Of a DNA stretch of 64,000 nt, positions 9,401 through 17,812 are shown piece after piece. Made by a program: the position numbers and the translations under genes. Position 1 is the stretch's first letter, and each line of letters opens with the position of its first letter. The notes beneath the pieces were generated by a model that was given only the letters and a program-made list of their open reading frames with translations, searched no databases and was not told where the DNA came from. Source of the stretch: Thermoanaerobaculia bacterium (GTDB lineage: Bacteria > Acidobacteriota > Thermoanaerobaculia > UBA5066); assembly GCA_022071945.1 (NCBI GenBank), contig JAJVIN010000025.1:1-64000 (forward strand), written 5' to 3'.

Positions 9401-10458
9401 TCAGCCCGGAGGAGAGGGCGCATCTCTTCGAGGCCTTCACGCAGACGAAAACCGGACGCGAATCCACGGAGGGGACCGGCCTCGGCCTCGCCATCAGCCG
9501 GCAGATCGTCCGATTGATGGGAGGCGACATCACGGTGGAAAGCGAGACCGGGAAGGGGACCGTCTTTCGCTTCGAGGTGGATCTCCCGCAAGCAGCGCGT
9601 CCCGAGACCACCAGCGAAGGTCACGTCATGCAGCTGATCCCTTCCGAGCGGGTCCCTCTGGTCCTCGTCGCGGACGACACCGAGGAGAACCGGATCCTCC
9701 TGACCCGCCTCCTACGCGCGACGGGCTTCTCCGTGGCGGAAGCCGCGGATGGGGAAAAGGCCGTCGAAGTGTGGCGGCGCCTTCGGCCCGACGCGATCTT
9801 CATGGACTCGCGAATGCCCGTGATGAGCGGTCTGGAGGCTGCCCGGCGCATCCGGGCGCTCGAGGCGTCTCCAGAGGCCCCGGTGGCCCGCCGGACCGTG
9901 ATCCTCGCCCTGACCGCGAGCGCGTTTGCACACGAACGGCAGGAGATCCTCGAGAGCGGCGCCGATGACTTCCTGACGAAGCCCTTCCGCGTGGAGACGA
10001 TTCTCGAGGCCCTCGGCCGCCACCTCGGGGTCCAGTACCGCCTCGTGTCGCAGCCGAGAATCCCTCGCACGGGTGAGATTCCGGGGCGGACGAAATCCGA
10101 TCCCGGAACGGTCCTCGACGAGAGGGACGGCTTGAGGCGTGCCGGCGGGAACGCCGCTCTGTACGGACGCCTCCTGGCAAAGTTCATCGACGACAACGCG
10201 GACCTTCCCTCCCGGGTCGCGGCCCTCCTCGAAAAGGGCTCGATGAAGGAGGCCCGAGATCTCCTTCACACGGTCAAAGGTACGGCGGCGACGCTCGGAG
10301 CCGTGCGTCTGGCGCGGACCGCGGCCTCTCTGGAATCCCGGCTGAAAGAAGGGGCGGCAGGCCCGCTTCCCCTATCCGAGCTCTCGGCCGCCGAACTCTC
10401 GGCCGCCGAACTCTCGGCCGCCATCGAGGAGCTCTCGACGATCCGTCCCGCCCGATGA
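6421..10458 (+). CDS. Reg_prop hybrid histidine kinase with REC and HPt domains
   Basis: A 1345-residue one-piece phosphorelay. After a signal-anchor (about 25-45), two seven-bladed propellers of two-component-regulator repeats (LWIGT / GGLSRLxxG motifs, about 55-640) form a periplasmic sensor, followed by a Y_Y_Y Ig-like domain (about 660-755), a membrane helix and coiled coil (about 770-835), HisKA (phospho-accepting His844 in SHELRTPLN), HATPase_c (NLLGNAVKFT, GTGLGLAIS), a receiver (Asp1129 in FMDSRMPVMSG) and HPt (His1283 in HTVKG). All phosphorelay residues are present. No DNA-binding domain is seen, so output must go through another protein. It follows the propeller kinase by 148 bp on the same strand and may be co-transcribed. 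Confidence 0.92.
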   Translation: MRGTIDLRAPFGHLGGATLSRVRRPVPSRFCLAAVLLVLAAQPGLSLDPKRPLQTYQLDVWSEGLPQNSVIALTQTRDGYLWLGTYEGLVRFDGIGFTAFTEKNTPGLRNRRTRILLEDRAGTLWIGTQGGGLSFYRDGSFGTLGKAEGLASDTIESLIESPEGSLWIGTRNGLSRLVNGRFRTYGRSDGLLNESVRALASSPSGTVWAGTDAGLFRLDGDRFVPVALPGRIADPVVYSLVFTNEGVLWAGTEKQGLYRVTRETIDHFGVENGLPAEWVSSILEDSRGTIWIATSPGGLARLRGGRFEVLDRRRGLPNNSVRSLAEDREGSLWIGTNGGLARLRDLKFVNYSVRQGLSENNVRVVTQAPDGGIWVGTGAAGLNLIRDDAVVAPGAWESLSNLPVRALAIGPDSSLWVGTGDGLRHIQGDRVTSAGDSDGLARMKVDSLHVSRDGSVFAGSETGLFRGRDGHFSKFEFTGTGTIPNVRVFLEDHSGSLWLGTQDSGLYETRDGTVTRHLTTREGLPANAVFALHEDPGGDLLIGTHGGLCRLHDGKLATVTRASGLPDETVFSILDDLRGHLWLTSNSGVTRVSRASLSAVFEGRSSHLEARLFGKADGLGNNQCNGATQPSGTRLADGRLAIPTVGGLTLIDPADLHMNRVPPAIVLRQVLVDGRPLPRLSGAELNWRSQRFEFRYDGLSLLFPELVTFRHRIDGLDEDWIDGGTRRAAFYNSLPPGRHVFRVQACNNDGVWSLGEATFTFDLAAPPWRRSWAWLLYAAALAGTLGGIVRLRETVHRKRTRALEERVRQRTAELADALAAKEASEASALEASQAKSIFLANMSHELRTPLNAVLGFAQLLERDPAITGESREGLAIIRRSGEHLLGLINDVLSISKIEAGKLSLISRPFDLAELLAAVKEMIQARAESKGLGLHFDVCSPLPPGVMGDDGKLRQVLINLLGNAVKFTVAGHVSLSARWEKGRAFFEVRDTGPGISPEERAHLFEAFTQTKTGRESTEGTGLGLAISRQIVRLMGGDITVESETGKGTVFRFEVDLPQAARPETTSEGHVMQLIPSERVPLVLVADDTEENRILLTRLLRATGFSVAEAADGEKAVEVWRRLRPDAIFMDSRMPVMSGLEAARRIRALEASPEAPVARRTVILALTASAFAHERQEILESGADDFLTKPFRVETILEALGRHLGVQYRLVSQPRIPRTGEIPGRTKSDPGTVLDERDGLRRAGGNAALYGRLLAKFIDDNADLPSRVAALLEKGSMKEARDLLHTVKGTAATLGAVRLARTAASLESRLKEGAAGPLPLSELSAAELSAAELSAAIEELSTIRPAR
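10381..10425 (+). repeat. 15-bp tandem repeat at the end of the hybrid kinase gene
   Basis: Three tandem copies of ctctcggccgcc plus a last triplet encode LSAAE-LSAAE-LSAAI in the extreme C-terminal helix of the HPt domain. The unit is in frame, so copy-number slippage would lengthen or shorten the tail without breaking the gene. Confidence 0.75.
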
Positions 10459-10608
10459 CCCTGGACGCGACGCCCTGTCCCCCGCTTGCAGGTGCTCGCT
10501 GAGCCAAGCAGGTCGCCCGGGGCCTGGCGAAGATCGACAACTTCGTCACGATGACTCCGGGCACGCCTCTTTACCGGGATGCGGCGCCGCCCCACGCCGG
10601 AGAACTCC

Positions 10609-11208
10609 TCACTTCACGAGCAAGGGCTTCTGCGGCACGATCGACCCCTCGAACTCGATTCTCGGGTCGCTCACCTTGACGAGCTCGTGCAGCTCGTAGA
10701 CGTTGTGGTAGCCGTATCCATACAGATTGACGTACGTCGGGATGTTCAACGCCATCATGAGCGGCTTCGTCTGGGCGGCGAATTGCTTCGCGATGGCATC
10801 CCCCCGCCGGGGCCGGGGCATGGCCACTTTCGAGGCGAAGTCCGTCTCGTTGCCGTCGAAGTTGTTGTTGCAGTAGATGAGAATCTTCGTCTCGAACGCC
10901 GGGATGACTTTCGCGAGATTGTCTTGCGTGAAGTCAGTGAAGGCGAGGTGTCTCGCTCCCTTGACGTGAATGCGCTCGAACCGGAAGTCCGACCGGCTAT
11001 CGAGGATGATGACTCCTGGCTCCTTGCTCATCCTCAAGAATGTGTCGAGGTTGATGAGCCGGCTGGCGCGGTGAGCCTCCACCTTCGCGACGATTTCCTT
11101 GAAATCCTCGAAGCTCACTTTCGCCTTTGGGTACTTCAGCCCCTGCGAAAGCCCCAAGCAGGCTGGCAGGACGAGGATCGAGACAGCGAGACGTGCCGGT
11201 TTCATCAT
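10609..11208 (-). CDS. Exported rhodanese-like protein
   Basis: A 199-residue protein with an N-terminal signal peptide (about 1-23) and a rhodanese domain (about 50-175): VIILDSRSDFRFERIHVKGARHL is the typical strand and substrate-loop start (residues given from about 70), and the active-site loop contains a cysteine in IYCNNN. The loop is longer than usual and lacks the CxxxxR pattern of true sulfurtransferases, so the catalytic role is uncertain; single-domain periplasmic rhodaneses often act in sulfur transfer or cyanide/thiosulfate metabolism. It is convergent with the hybrid kinase gene upstream and monocistronic as far as can be seen. Confidence 0.8.
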   Translation of the reverse strand: MMKPARLAVSILVLPACLGLSQGLKYPKAKVSFEDFKEIVAKVEAHRASRLINLDTFLRMSKEPGVIILDSRSDFRFERIHVKGARHLAFTDFTQDNLAKVIPAFETKILIYCNNNFDGNETDFASKVAMPRPRRGDAIAKQFAAQTKPLMMALNIPTYVNLYGYGYHNVYELHELVKVSDPRIEFEGSIVPQKPLLVK

Positions 11209-11645
11209 GGGCCCTCACGGTTAACACAGTCCAGGTTGATTGTCGAGAGTCTCACGATTCCCAGCGGAACCTCCGCTGAGAAAGCGAGAAGCCTTCCTCT
11301 CCGGGACCTCTGTTGCGGCAGCCGTGCTGCCGGCAGGCCGCGCTTCGTTGGCGCCGTTGCCCGGCGTGAGGCTCGCACGGCGACAACCAGGTGGGTGAGG
11401 AACTGCCCCACAGGTCCGACAGATACCGGCGCCCCGTCGTCAGGCTCGTCAGATGGGTACTGATCTGACCCGAGAGGGTCAATTGCTGAAAGTCCGACCC
11501 AGATGGCGGCCCGCATTCACCCGAAAAACAGGAAACGAGGCTCTTTCCGCCTCGGCTACCCCGGAATTCGCGGGCACCCATCTTGCTCTTCGTCATTGTC
11601 GCGCGGGTCCAGATCCGGGAAGCCCGCAGCGCGCGCGGAGGCTTG
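11209..11645. other. 437-bp intergenic region, no gene recognised
   Basis: It separates the divergent rhodanese gene and the large PHP-domain gene. Short open frames on the minus strand have no recognisable domain. A short 6-bp hairpin (cgaggc / gcctcg) is seen near 11535. No promoter with both boxes is convincing, although the promoters of both flanking genes must lie here. Confidence 0.5.
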
Positions 11646-14600
11646 ATGCGCAAGATCGCCCTCACTTTCCTGATCGTTCTCCTGGCGGCGGCCCCTCTTC
11701 TCGCCGAGGAGCACGACGACTGCGACGCCAAGTTCATCAACTTCGTCGGCGCGAACGCCTACCAGTTCTCTCCCGAGCATGAGGGAGACCTGGGCGCGAT
11801 CCGGCTCTTCTCGATCCTCTCTTACCAGAGAGCCGCGCACGCGCGCCGCTTCGGCTGGGCTCTGTGGAAGCTCGAGATCGTGGACGCCCGGGACGGGAAA
11901 CCCGTCCTGACGACGGGTGGACGCGGCCGCATCGATGCCCAGGGGGCGACGATGGCGGAGTTCTACTGGGACGGGCGGGACAACAGCGGCCAGCTCGTGC
12001 CGGCCGGCACCTATCGCTACACGTTCCGAGCCCGGTACCGTTCTGATGTGAAGCCACGGGTTCCTCTCCTCGACTACGACCGAGCCACGGACGTGGAGCC
12101 GGCCGACGAGGCCATCGCCTCGACGGACGAACTCGTCGTGAACTACAGCTTGACCCCGGATCAGGCTCGCAACCTGAGGGTCAGCATCAACGCCACGACT
12201 TGCCAGGTCCAGCAGAACTCTCCCCTCGAGTTGGGATTCGCCTACAGCTTCTTCTACGGCTCGACCCACGCGCACTCCAACTGGTCCGACGGCGGCCAGC
12301 CGACGGGCAGCTGCTCGAGCGGAAACGCGTACGGAAGCGGAACATTCTCCCCGACCGACGTCTTCGCCTTCGCGCGGGATCAGGCCGGTCTCGACTTCTG
12401 GGTCGTCAACGATCACAACCATCTGATCCAGGACGCCATCGCGACGAACGATCCCCCCGTCACCGAGGCGAAGGTGCGTCAGCGGTATCAGGACGGGCTC
12501 AGCGCCTCCAACGCCGTCACCACCTCCTCCTTCGTCGGGATCTACGGCATGGAGTGGGGTGTGACGTCCAACGCCGACCAGGGCCACGTGACCCTTCTGG
12601 AGACGCCCGTCCTCCTCGGGTGGGAGACCTGCACGACCTGCAACGGACCATCGATCGAGTGCACACCGGGCACCAACTGCTATTTCGACGTCTTCACCCC
12701 GAAGCGGTACAACTACCTGACCCTCTATCAGCGAAGCGTCGAGAACCCCTCCCCGGCCGGGGCCCTGGGCATCCTCAACCACCCGTCGTCGGGCGAGTTC
12801 GACAACCTCGCCTTCAACGCCGACGCGGACAACGCCATCCAGGGAATCGCCGTGAGGAGCGGCCTGGCCTTCTCGACCGCGACCGACTGCGGAATCGGGA
12901 ACGTCGGCGCGACCGACTACTCCGGCCAGTTCCGGCAGGCGCTCAATCGCGGCTTCCACGTGGCGCCGACCGCGGACCACGACTCGCACTGCAACAACTA
13001 CGGAGTGGCGCTTCCGACCCGTACGGTCTACCTCGCTCCGTCGCTCTCCAAGGCAAACCTGCTCGCCGCGCACCGGGCACGGCGGTTCTTCGCCACCGAG
13101 GACCCCAACCTGCAGCTCGTCTTCCGGACCGGCGACAGCGCGCACGTCATGGGCGAGATCTTCAACGTGGGGTCCTCGGTCAACCTCGTGGCCAACGTCT
13201 ACGATCCCGACGGCGAAGCCACATCCACGATCGAACTCTGGCGCGGCCAGGCCGGGACAGGCGCCCCGTCGACTCCGTACCAGACCTGGTCGAGCACATC
13301 CTCCGCCTCTTTCAACGAGGCTCCCGGCACGGGCACCTACTGGTACTACGTCCGGGTCGTGCAGGCCGACGGCCACGACGCCTGGTCCGCCCCGATGTGG
13401 ATCACCTTCGGCGGAGGCGGTGGCGGCGGCGACACCCAGGCCCCCACAGCCTCGATCACCGCACCCGCCAGTGGAGCGACGGTCTCCGGAACGGCGTTCG
13501 TCACCGCAACGGCGTCCGACGACACCGGCGTAACGCGGGTCGAGTTCCGCCTCGACGGCACCCTGCAGTCCACCGACACGACAGCACCCTACGAGTGGAG
13601 CTGGAACACCACGACCGCCAGTGAAGGCAGCCACACTCTCGTGGCGACGGCCTTCGACGCCGCTGGGAACTCGGGCGCTTCGGCCGGCCTGCCGGTCACC
13701 GTCTCCAACGGCGGCGTGCCCGGAACCGGCTCCGACGTCTCCGGCTGGAAGGTCGTCCAGGCCAACTCGGCCTACGAGTACGTGATCCCCGCCGGCACCA
13801 CCATCCCGGCCGAGGGATATCTCGTCATCGCCCGCAACGCGACAAAGGCCGCCTTCGAGACCTTCTGGGGCCGTACCCTCGGCTCGAACACCGTCTTTCT
13901 CAACGCCGCCGACACGATGCCCGTCATCAACGGCAGCGAGACCTACAGCCTCTACAACGCCGCCAGCGTGCTCGTCGAGGGCCCGACGATCGCCATGGCC
14001 TCGGGCGCGGCCCAGAGCATCCGGCGCGCCGACCCGTGCGGAGCTGCCTCCGTCGCGGCCAGCTGGACCGTTGGAGCGACCTCGCTGGCCGACCCGGGCG
14101 CCGGCGCGGCCGCCGGATGCGGCGGCGGCGTGAAGATCAACGAGTTCGCCGACGCCACCGGGACCGGGAACTACATCTACGAGTTCGTGGAACTCCACAA
14201 CGACTCCGGAACGCCCGCCGACACGCAGGCACCCTCCACGTCCTTGACCGCGCCCGCCAGCGGAGCCACGGTTTCCGGAAGCATCCTCGTGACGGCGACC
14301 GCGTCTGACAACACGGCCGTCTCGCGGGTCGAGTTCTTCCTCGACGGCACCCTGGCTTCCACCGATACCACCGCGCCCTACGAGTGGACGTGGGACACGC
14401 TCACCGCCACGAACGCCTCCCACTCCCTTCAGTCGAAGGCCTACGACGCCGCGGACAACGTGGGCAGCTCCACGATCGTGAGCGTCACCGTCTCCAACGA
14501 CACCACCGCCCCGACAACGGCCATCACCGCTCCTGCCGCCGGGGCGACCGTCTCCGGCACGGTCAGCGTGACCGCTAGCGCCTCCGACAACGTCGGCGTC

Positions 14601-15545
14601 TCTCGCGTCGAGTTCTTCCTCGACGGCACCCTGCAGTCCACCGACACCACCTCTCCCTACAGCTGGAGCTGGACGACGACGGGTGTCGCCAACGGCGCTC
14701 ACACCCTGCAGTCGAAGGCCTACGACACCGCCGGAAACGTCGGCTCCTCCACGACCGTCAGCGTCACCGTTTCCAACGACACCACCGCCCCGACGACGGC
14801 CATCACCGCCCCTTCCGCCGGGGCGACCGTCTCCGGCACCGTCAGCGTGACCGCCAGCGCCTCCGACAACGTCGGCGTCGCCCGCGTCGAGTTCTTCCTC
14901 GACGGCACCCTTCAGTCCACCGACACCACCTCCCCCTACAGCTGGAGCTGGACGACGACGGGTGTCGCCAACGGCGCCCACACCCTGCAGTCGAAGGCGT
15001 ACGACGCCGCCGGAAACGCCGGCTCGTCGGCGAACGTCAGCGTGACGGTGAACAACGTCACGGGCACCTCGCTGACAGGGTGGAGGATCACGCAGGCCAA
15101 CGCGACGCTTTCCTACACCTTCGGCGCGGGAATCAGCATCCCCTCGAAGGGATTCGTCATCGTGGCTCGCAACGCGACCAAAGCCCAGTTCGAGGCCTAC
15201 TGGGGCGTGACCCTGGGCGCCAACGTCGTCTTCATCAACTCGGGCGACACGATGCCCCAGATCAACGGCTCCGAGACCTACACCCTCTACAACGCGTCGG
15301 GTACAAAGGCCGACGGGGCCACCGTCGCCATGGCCTCCGCCGCGGGTGAATCGCTCCAGCGCAAGAGCGGATGCTCCACCGCCAACAAGGCCGCGAGCTG
15401 GAACCGGCTCTCCTCCAGCTCGGGAACCCCCGGGACGAGTAGCTCGACCGATTGCGGGAAGGGGATCTTCATCAGCGAGTTCTCGGACGCCGCCGGGACG
15501 GGCAACCACATCTACGAGTTCATCGAACTGCGCAAGGACAACTAG
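11646..15545 (+). CDS. Secreted PHP-like hydrolase with Ig-like and lamin-tail domains
   Basis: A 1299-residue exported protein. After a signal peptide (about 1-20) comes a FlgD-like Ig region (about 60-130), then a PHP-like metallo-domain (about 200-480) with THAHSNWSDG, NDHNH, LNHPSSGEF and TADHDSH, the His/Asp clusters expected to bind metal. The C-terminal half has four Ig-like modules (start TITAPASGATVSG, then RVEFFLDGT), with a lamin-tail-like domain after the first and another at the C-terminus (GW..TQAN, YLVIARNATKA, FINSGDTMP). Modules 3 and 4 are nearly identical. Substrate is unknown; a cell-surface phosphoesterase or nuclease is plausible. ATG 11646 is chosen because the signal peptide starts there. 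Confidence 0.85.
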   Translation: MRKIALTFLIVLLAAAPLLAEEHDDCDAKFINFVGANAYQFSPEHEGDLGAIRLFSILSYQRAAHARRFGWALWKLEIVDARDGKPVLTTGGRGRIDAQGATMAEFYWDGRDNSGQLVPAGTYRYTFRARYRSDVKPRVPLLDYDRATDVEPADEAIASTDELVVNYSLTPDQARNLRVSINATTCQVQQNSPLELGFAYSFFYGSTHAHSNWSDGGQPTGSCSSGNAYGSGTFSPTDVFAFARDQAGLDFWVVNDHNHLIQDAIATNDPPVTEAKVRQRYQDGLSASNAVTTSSFVGIYGMEWGVTSNADQGHVTLLETPVLLGWETCTTCNGPSIECTPGTNCYFDVFTPKRYNYLTLYQRSVENPSPAGALGILNHPSSGEFDNLAFNADADNAIQGIAVRSGLAFSTATDCGIGNVGATDYSGQFRQALNRGFHVAPTADHDSHCNNYGVALPTRTVYLAPSLSKANLLAAHRARRFFATEDPNLQLVFRTGDSAHVMGEIFNVGSSVNLVANVYDPDGEATSTIELWRGQAGTGAPSTPYQTWSSTSSASFNEAPGTGTYWYYVRVVQADGHDAWSAPMWITFGGGGGGGDTQAPTASITAPASGATVSGTAFVTATASDDTGVTRVEFRLDGTLQSTDTTAPYEWSWNTTTASEGSHTLVATAFDAAGNSGASAGLPVTVSNGGVPGTGSDVSGWKVVQANSAYEYVIPAGTTIPAEGYLVIARNATKAAFETFWGRTLGSNTVFLNAADTMPVINGSETYSLYNAASVLVEGPTIAMASGAAQSIRRADPCGAASVAASWTVGATSLADPGAGAAAGCGGGVKINEFADATGTGNYIYEFVELHNDSGTPADTQAPSTSLTAPASGATVSGSILVTATASDNTAVSRVEFFLDGTLASTDTTAPYEWTWDTLTATNASHSLQSKAYDAADNVGSSTIVSVTVSNDTTAPTTAITAPAAGATVSGTVSVTASASDNVGVSRVEFFLDGTLQSTDTTSPYSWSWTTTGVANGAHTLQSKAYDTAGNVGSSTTVSVTVSNDTTAPTTAITAPSAGATVSGTVSVTASASDNVGVARVEFFLDGTLQSTDTTSPYSWSWTTTGVANGAHTLQSKAYDAAGNAGSSANVSVTVNNVTGTSLTGWRITQANATLSYTFGAGISIPSKGFVIVARNATKAQFEAYWGVTLGANVVFINSGDTMPQINGSETYTLYNASGTKADGATVAMASAAGESLQRKSGCSTANKAASWNRLSSSSGTPGTSSSTDCGKGIFISEFSDAAGTGNHIYEFIELRKDN
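14490..15047 (+). repeat. 279-bp tandem repeats encoding Ig-like modules
   Basis: Two adjacent copies (14490-14768 and 14769-15047) are almost identical in DNA; each encodes 93 residues and one Ig-like domain. A more diverged copy precedes them (about 14211-14489) and another lies at about 13430-13710. The near-identity of the last two points to a recent in-frame duplication or ongoing gene conversion. Confidence 0.88.
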
Positions 15546-15570
15546 GGCTCCGAAACGTCTCTCTGGGGAG

Positions 15571-15951
15571 ATGGCTCGAGGAGGGCGGATAATCCCGCCC
15601 GTGCCGCCAGCCTCTCCCCGTCTCGTCTTCTCGTCCGATTCCGGCCGGGTCTGCCCTGACTGCGGCCGGCCGAAAGACGTTTGTTCCTGCAAGGCCAAGA
15701 TAGAGGCTCAAGTCCCGGGTAAGATCACCGCGAAACTCAGGCTCGAGAAGAAGGGCCGCGGAGGGAAGACTGTCACGGTGATCGATGGCCTGCCCAACAA
15801 CGAAGCCTTTCTCGAGGACCTGGCCAAGGAGTTGAAAAAGGCTTGCGGTTCGGGCGGCGCCGTCAAGGACGGAACCGTCGAGATCCAGGGCGATCACCGC
15901 GAGAAGCTGAGAGCGCTTCTGTCCTCGAAGGGCTACACGGTCAAGGGGTAG
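15571..15951 (+). CDS. yciH: SUI1/YciH-family translation initiation factor-like protein
   Basis: Small (126-residue) homolog of eIF1/SUI1, which in bacteria can discriminate start codons and act in fidelity of initiation. An N-terminal Cys cluster (Cys28, Cys31, Cys38, Cys40) resembles the zinc-binding lead seen in archaeal and bacterial members, and the SUI1 fold follows (about 50-126) with KKGRGGKTVTVIDG and VEIQGDHREKLRALL. It starts 25 bp after the big PHP gene. The ATG at 15571 has a purine-rich ggggag right against it; GTG 15601 is an alternative start that keeps the Cys cluster. Confidence 0.88.
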   Translation: MARGGRIIPPVPPASPRLVFSSDSGRVCPDCGRPKDVCSCKAKIEAQVPGKITAKLRLEKKGRGGKTVTVIDGLPNNEAFLEDLAKELKKACGSGGAVKDGTVEIQGDHREKLRALLSSKGYTVKG

Positions 15952-15958
15952 CCCCCTC

Positions 15959-16732
15959 GTGGTGTCCGGTATCTCCTCGAAACTGAGACGCCTCCTGAGC
16001 CCGCTGCGCCGGCGCCTGAGGCGTTCCCGGGTCGCCCTTCGCTACCTCCGGGGCGACGGCATCGAGATCGGAGCCCTGCACGAGCCAACGGCTCTGCCGT
16101 TCGTCGCCCGAGTGAGGTACGTCGACCGTCTCCCGAAGGACGATCTGTGCCGGCGGTTCCCTTCCCTCCCCCGGCACCGGATCGTCGAGACGGACATCGT
16201 CACCGATGGATTCCTCCTCGACGGAATCGAAGACGCCTCCCAGGACTTCGTCATCGCCAACCATGTTCTCGAGCACGCACCGGAGGCCCTCGGAACGGCC
16301 CTCAGATGGTTTCGCGCCGTTCGGGCCGGCGGACACCTCCTCATCACCGTTCCCATCGCCGACCGGTGCTTCGACCGCGGCCGTCCCATCACCGAGACAA
16401 CCCACTTCCTGGAAGACCACCGCCTCCTCGGCGCGGGCCAGACCGAGGCCTTCTGGGAGAAGAGCCGGCTGCACTACGCCGAGTGGGTGAGAATCTCGGT
16501 GCCCGCCATCCTCCTCGAGGAGGCGGGATCGGCCGGACTGCCCGCTCCGGCTGACGAGGAGATCGAGCGCCGGTTCACCCTGCGCGAGGACATCCACTTC
16601 CACACCTTCACGGCTGCCTCCTTCAAAGGGTTTCTGGAACTCCTCCCTTCGATGGCGCCGGAGGCCGAGGTCGTCGAGGTCCGTCCGGCGGGAGCCGAGG
16701 TCATCGGGGTGGTGCGCAAGCGGAAGCCCTGA
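15959..16732 (+). CDS. Class I SAM-dependent methyltransferase
   Basis: A 257-residue protein starting at GTG 15959, 7 bp after yciH, and so probably in the same operon. A basic N-terminus (about 5-25) precedes GIEIGALHEP (SAM motif I, about 37) and VRYVDR (acidic residue for the ribose), then DFVIANHVLEHAPE and GGHLLITVPIADR typical of Methyltransf_11-type enzymes. The same GIEIGALxxP family is common in polysaccharide and glycan clusters. Substrate cannot be told from the sequence. Confidence 0.8.
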   Translation: MVSGISSKLRRLLSPLRRRLRRSRVALRYLRGDGIEIGALHEPTALPFVARVRYVDRLPKDDLCRRFPSLPRHRIVETDIVTDGFLLDGIEDASQDFVIANHVLEHAPEALGTALRWFRAVRAGGHLLITVPIADRCFDRGRPITETTHFLEDHRLLGAGQTEAFWEKSRLHYAEWVRISVPAILLEEAGSAGLPAPADEEIERRFTLREDIHFHTFTAASFKGFLELLPSMAPEAEVVEVRPAGAEVIGVVRKRKP

Positions 16733-17160
16733 CAGTTGATTCCATGTCTCATTTGCGCCGAGGAGTGGGTGGCGGCAGCGACACCACCTCGCCACGAGAA
16801 TGGAGGCACGGGCGGGCCCTGACTGGTAAGGCCGCGTCAGCGGCTCGCCTTCACAACCTCGGTCTTCGGTGCGATGATGTCCTTTGCGCCTGATGAGATG
16901 GAGAGCGGGATCGCGCCGATTCGTGTGTGTCTTGATGAGCGCGACACGCGACTGTCTTGCACCAAGAAGGCTCAACCCCGCGCGTAATCGCTTACACGGA
17001 AAATGCAACGGCACCGCTCAGCCTCATCGCGCCCTCAACCCTTGCAGGTAGTTGTTTGACAGTGACCAAAATGCGGTATGCCGGAGGTCCAGGCTCCGGC
17101 GTCCCGCGGGAACCCTTGTTTGGACGATGACCGAGATACCCAAGAGAAGGAGAACCGAAG
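16733..17160. other. 428-bp intergenic region with a candidate promoter
   Basis: No gene is recognised. The first two thirds has no clear signals. The distal part contains the candidate promoter listed separately and an AAGGAG-like sequence (agaaggaga) about 8 bases before the ATG at 17161. Confidence 0.5.
17056..17082 (+). promoter_or_regulatory. Candidate sigma70-type promoter of the glycine-zipper gene
   Basis: A perfect -35 hexamer TTGACA at 17056-17061 is followed after 15 bases by TATGCC (17077-17082). The spacing is short and the -10 weak, so strength is doubtful, but it is the best match in the 428-bp region and points to the gene at 17161. Confidence 0.4.
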
Positions 17161-17727
17161 ATGTCTTCTAGACCAATCCTCCACTTCCTGCTGTCCCTCA
17201 CCGCGGCTTCGTTCGTTGCCTCGGCCCAGACTCCGCCTCCGGCCCAGCAGCCGGCTCCTCAGCAGCCGGCTCCTCAGCAGCAGGCGGCACCGACAGGCCA
17301 GCAGCCAATTGCCGCGAGCCTTGGTGTCATCGTCTATCCCGCAAAGGGACAGCCTGCCGCCACGCAGTCGAAAGACGAGAACGAGTGTTACGGCTGGGCG
17401 AAGCAGCAAACGAACATCGATCCCGCCAAGCCCCAGCAGGTCGTCGTTGCCACTCCTCCCCCGGTCCAGGGGGGCGCCGTGAAGGGTGCCGCGAAGGGTG
17501 CCGCCGGCGGTGCCGCGATCGGAGCGATCGCGGGCGACACCGGAGAAGGAGCGGCGATCGGTGCAGTTGTCGGGGCGGCGAAGGGCCGCAAGGCCCAGAA
17601 GCAGGCGAACGCTGCCGCCCAGCAGCAATCCCAGCAGCAGGCACAGCAGATCAGCCAGGCCCAGAAGGACCAGTTCAAGAAGGCCTTCTCGGCTTGCATG
17701 GAAGGGCGCGGGTACTCGATCAAGTAG
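17161..17727 (+). CDS. Exported glycine-zipper protein with Pro/Gln-rich linker
   Basis: A 188-residue protein with signal peptide (about 1-22), a Pro/Ala/Gln linker made of short repeats (PAPQQ, encoded by a 15-bp tandem repeat near 17248-17282), a short conserved region with one Cys (CYGWAKQQ), then a glycine zipper (GAVKGAAKGAAGGAAIGAI and a second GAAIGAVVGAAKG; about 100-142) and a Gln-rich C-terminus ending in a CMEGRGYSIK motif. Such YMGG/glycine-zipper proteins sit in or at the outer membrane. Function is not known. Preceded by an agaaggaga Shine-Dalgarno. Confidence 0.8.
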   Translation: MSSRPILHFLLSLTAASFVASAQTPPPAQQPAPQQPAPQQQAAPTGQQPIAASLGVIVYPAKGQPAATQSKDENECYGWAKQQTNIDPAKPQQVVVATPPPVQGGAVKGAAKGAAGGAAIGAIAGDTGEGAAIGAVVGAAKGRKAQKQANAAAQQQSQQQAQQISQAQKDQFKKAFSACMEGRGYSIK

Positions 17728-17812
17728 TGGACCCCGGGGCGCCTCGATTCCAGGCGAGGGGGCAGGTGCCGTTTTCGGGAGGGCCGCCTTCCCAGACAGG
17801 TCGGAGGAGTCG

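Noticed and set aside
11556..15698. Very long open frame (1380 codons) on the minus strand over the PHP-domain gene
   Set aside because: It is a mirror of the repetitive high-GC gene on the plus strand: Gly/Arg/Asp/Val rich, no domain, no signal peptide, and it spans the yciH start.
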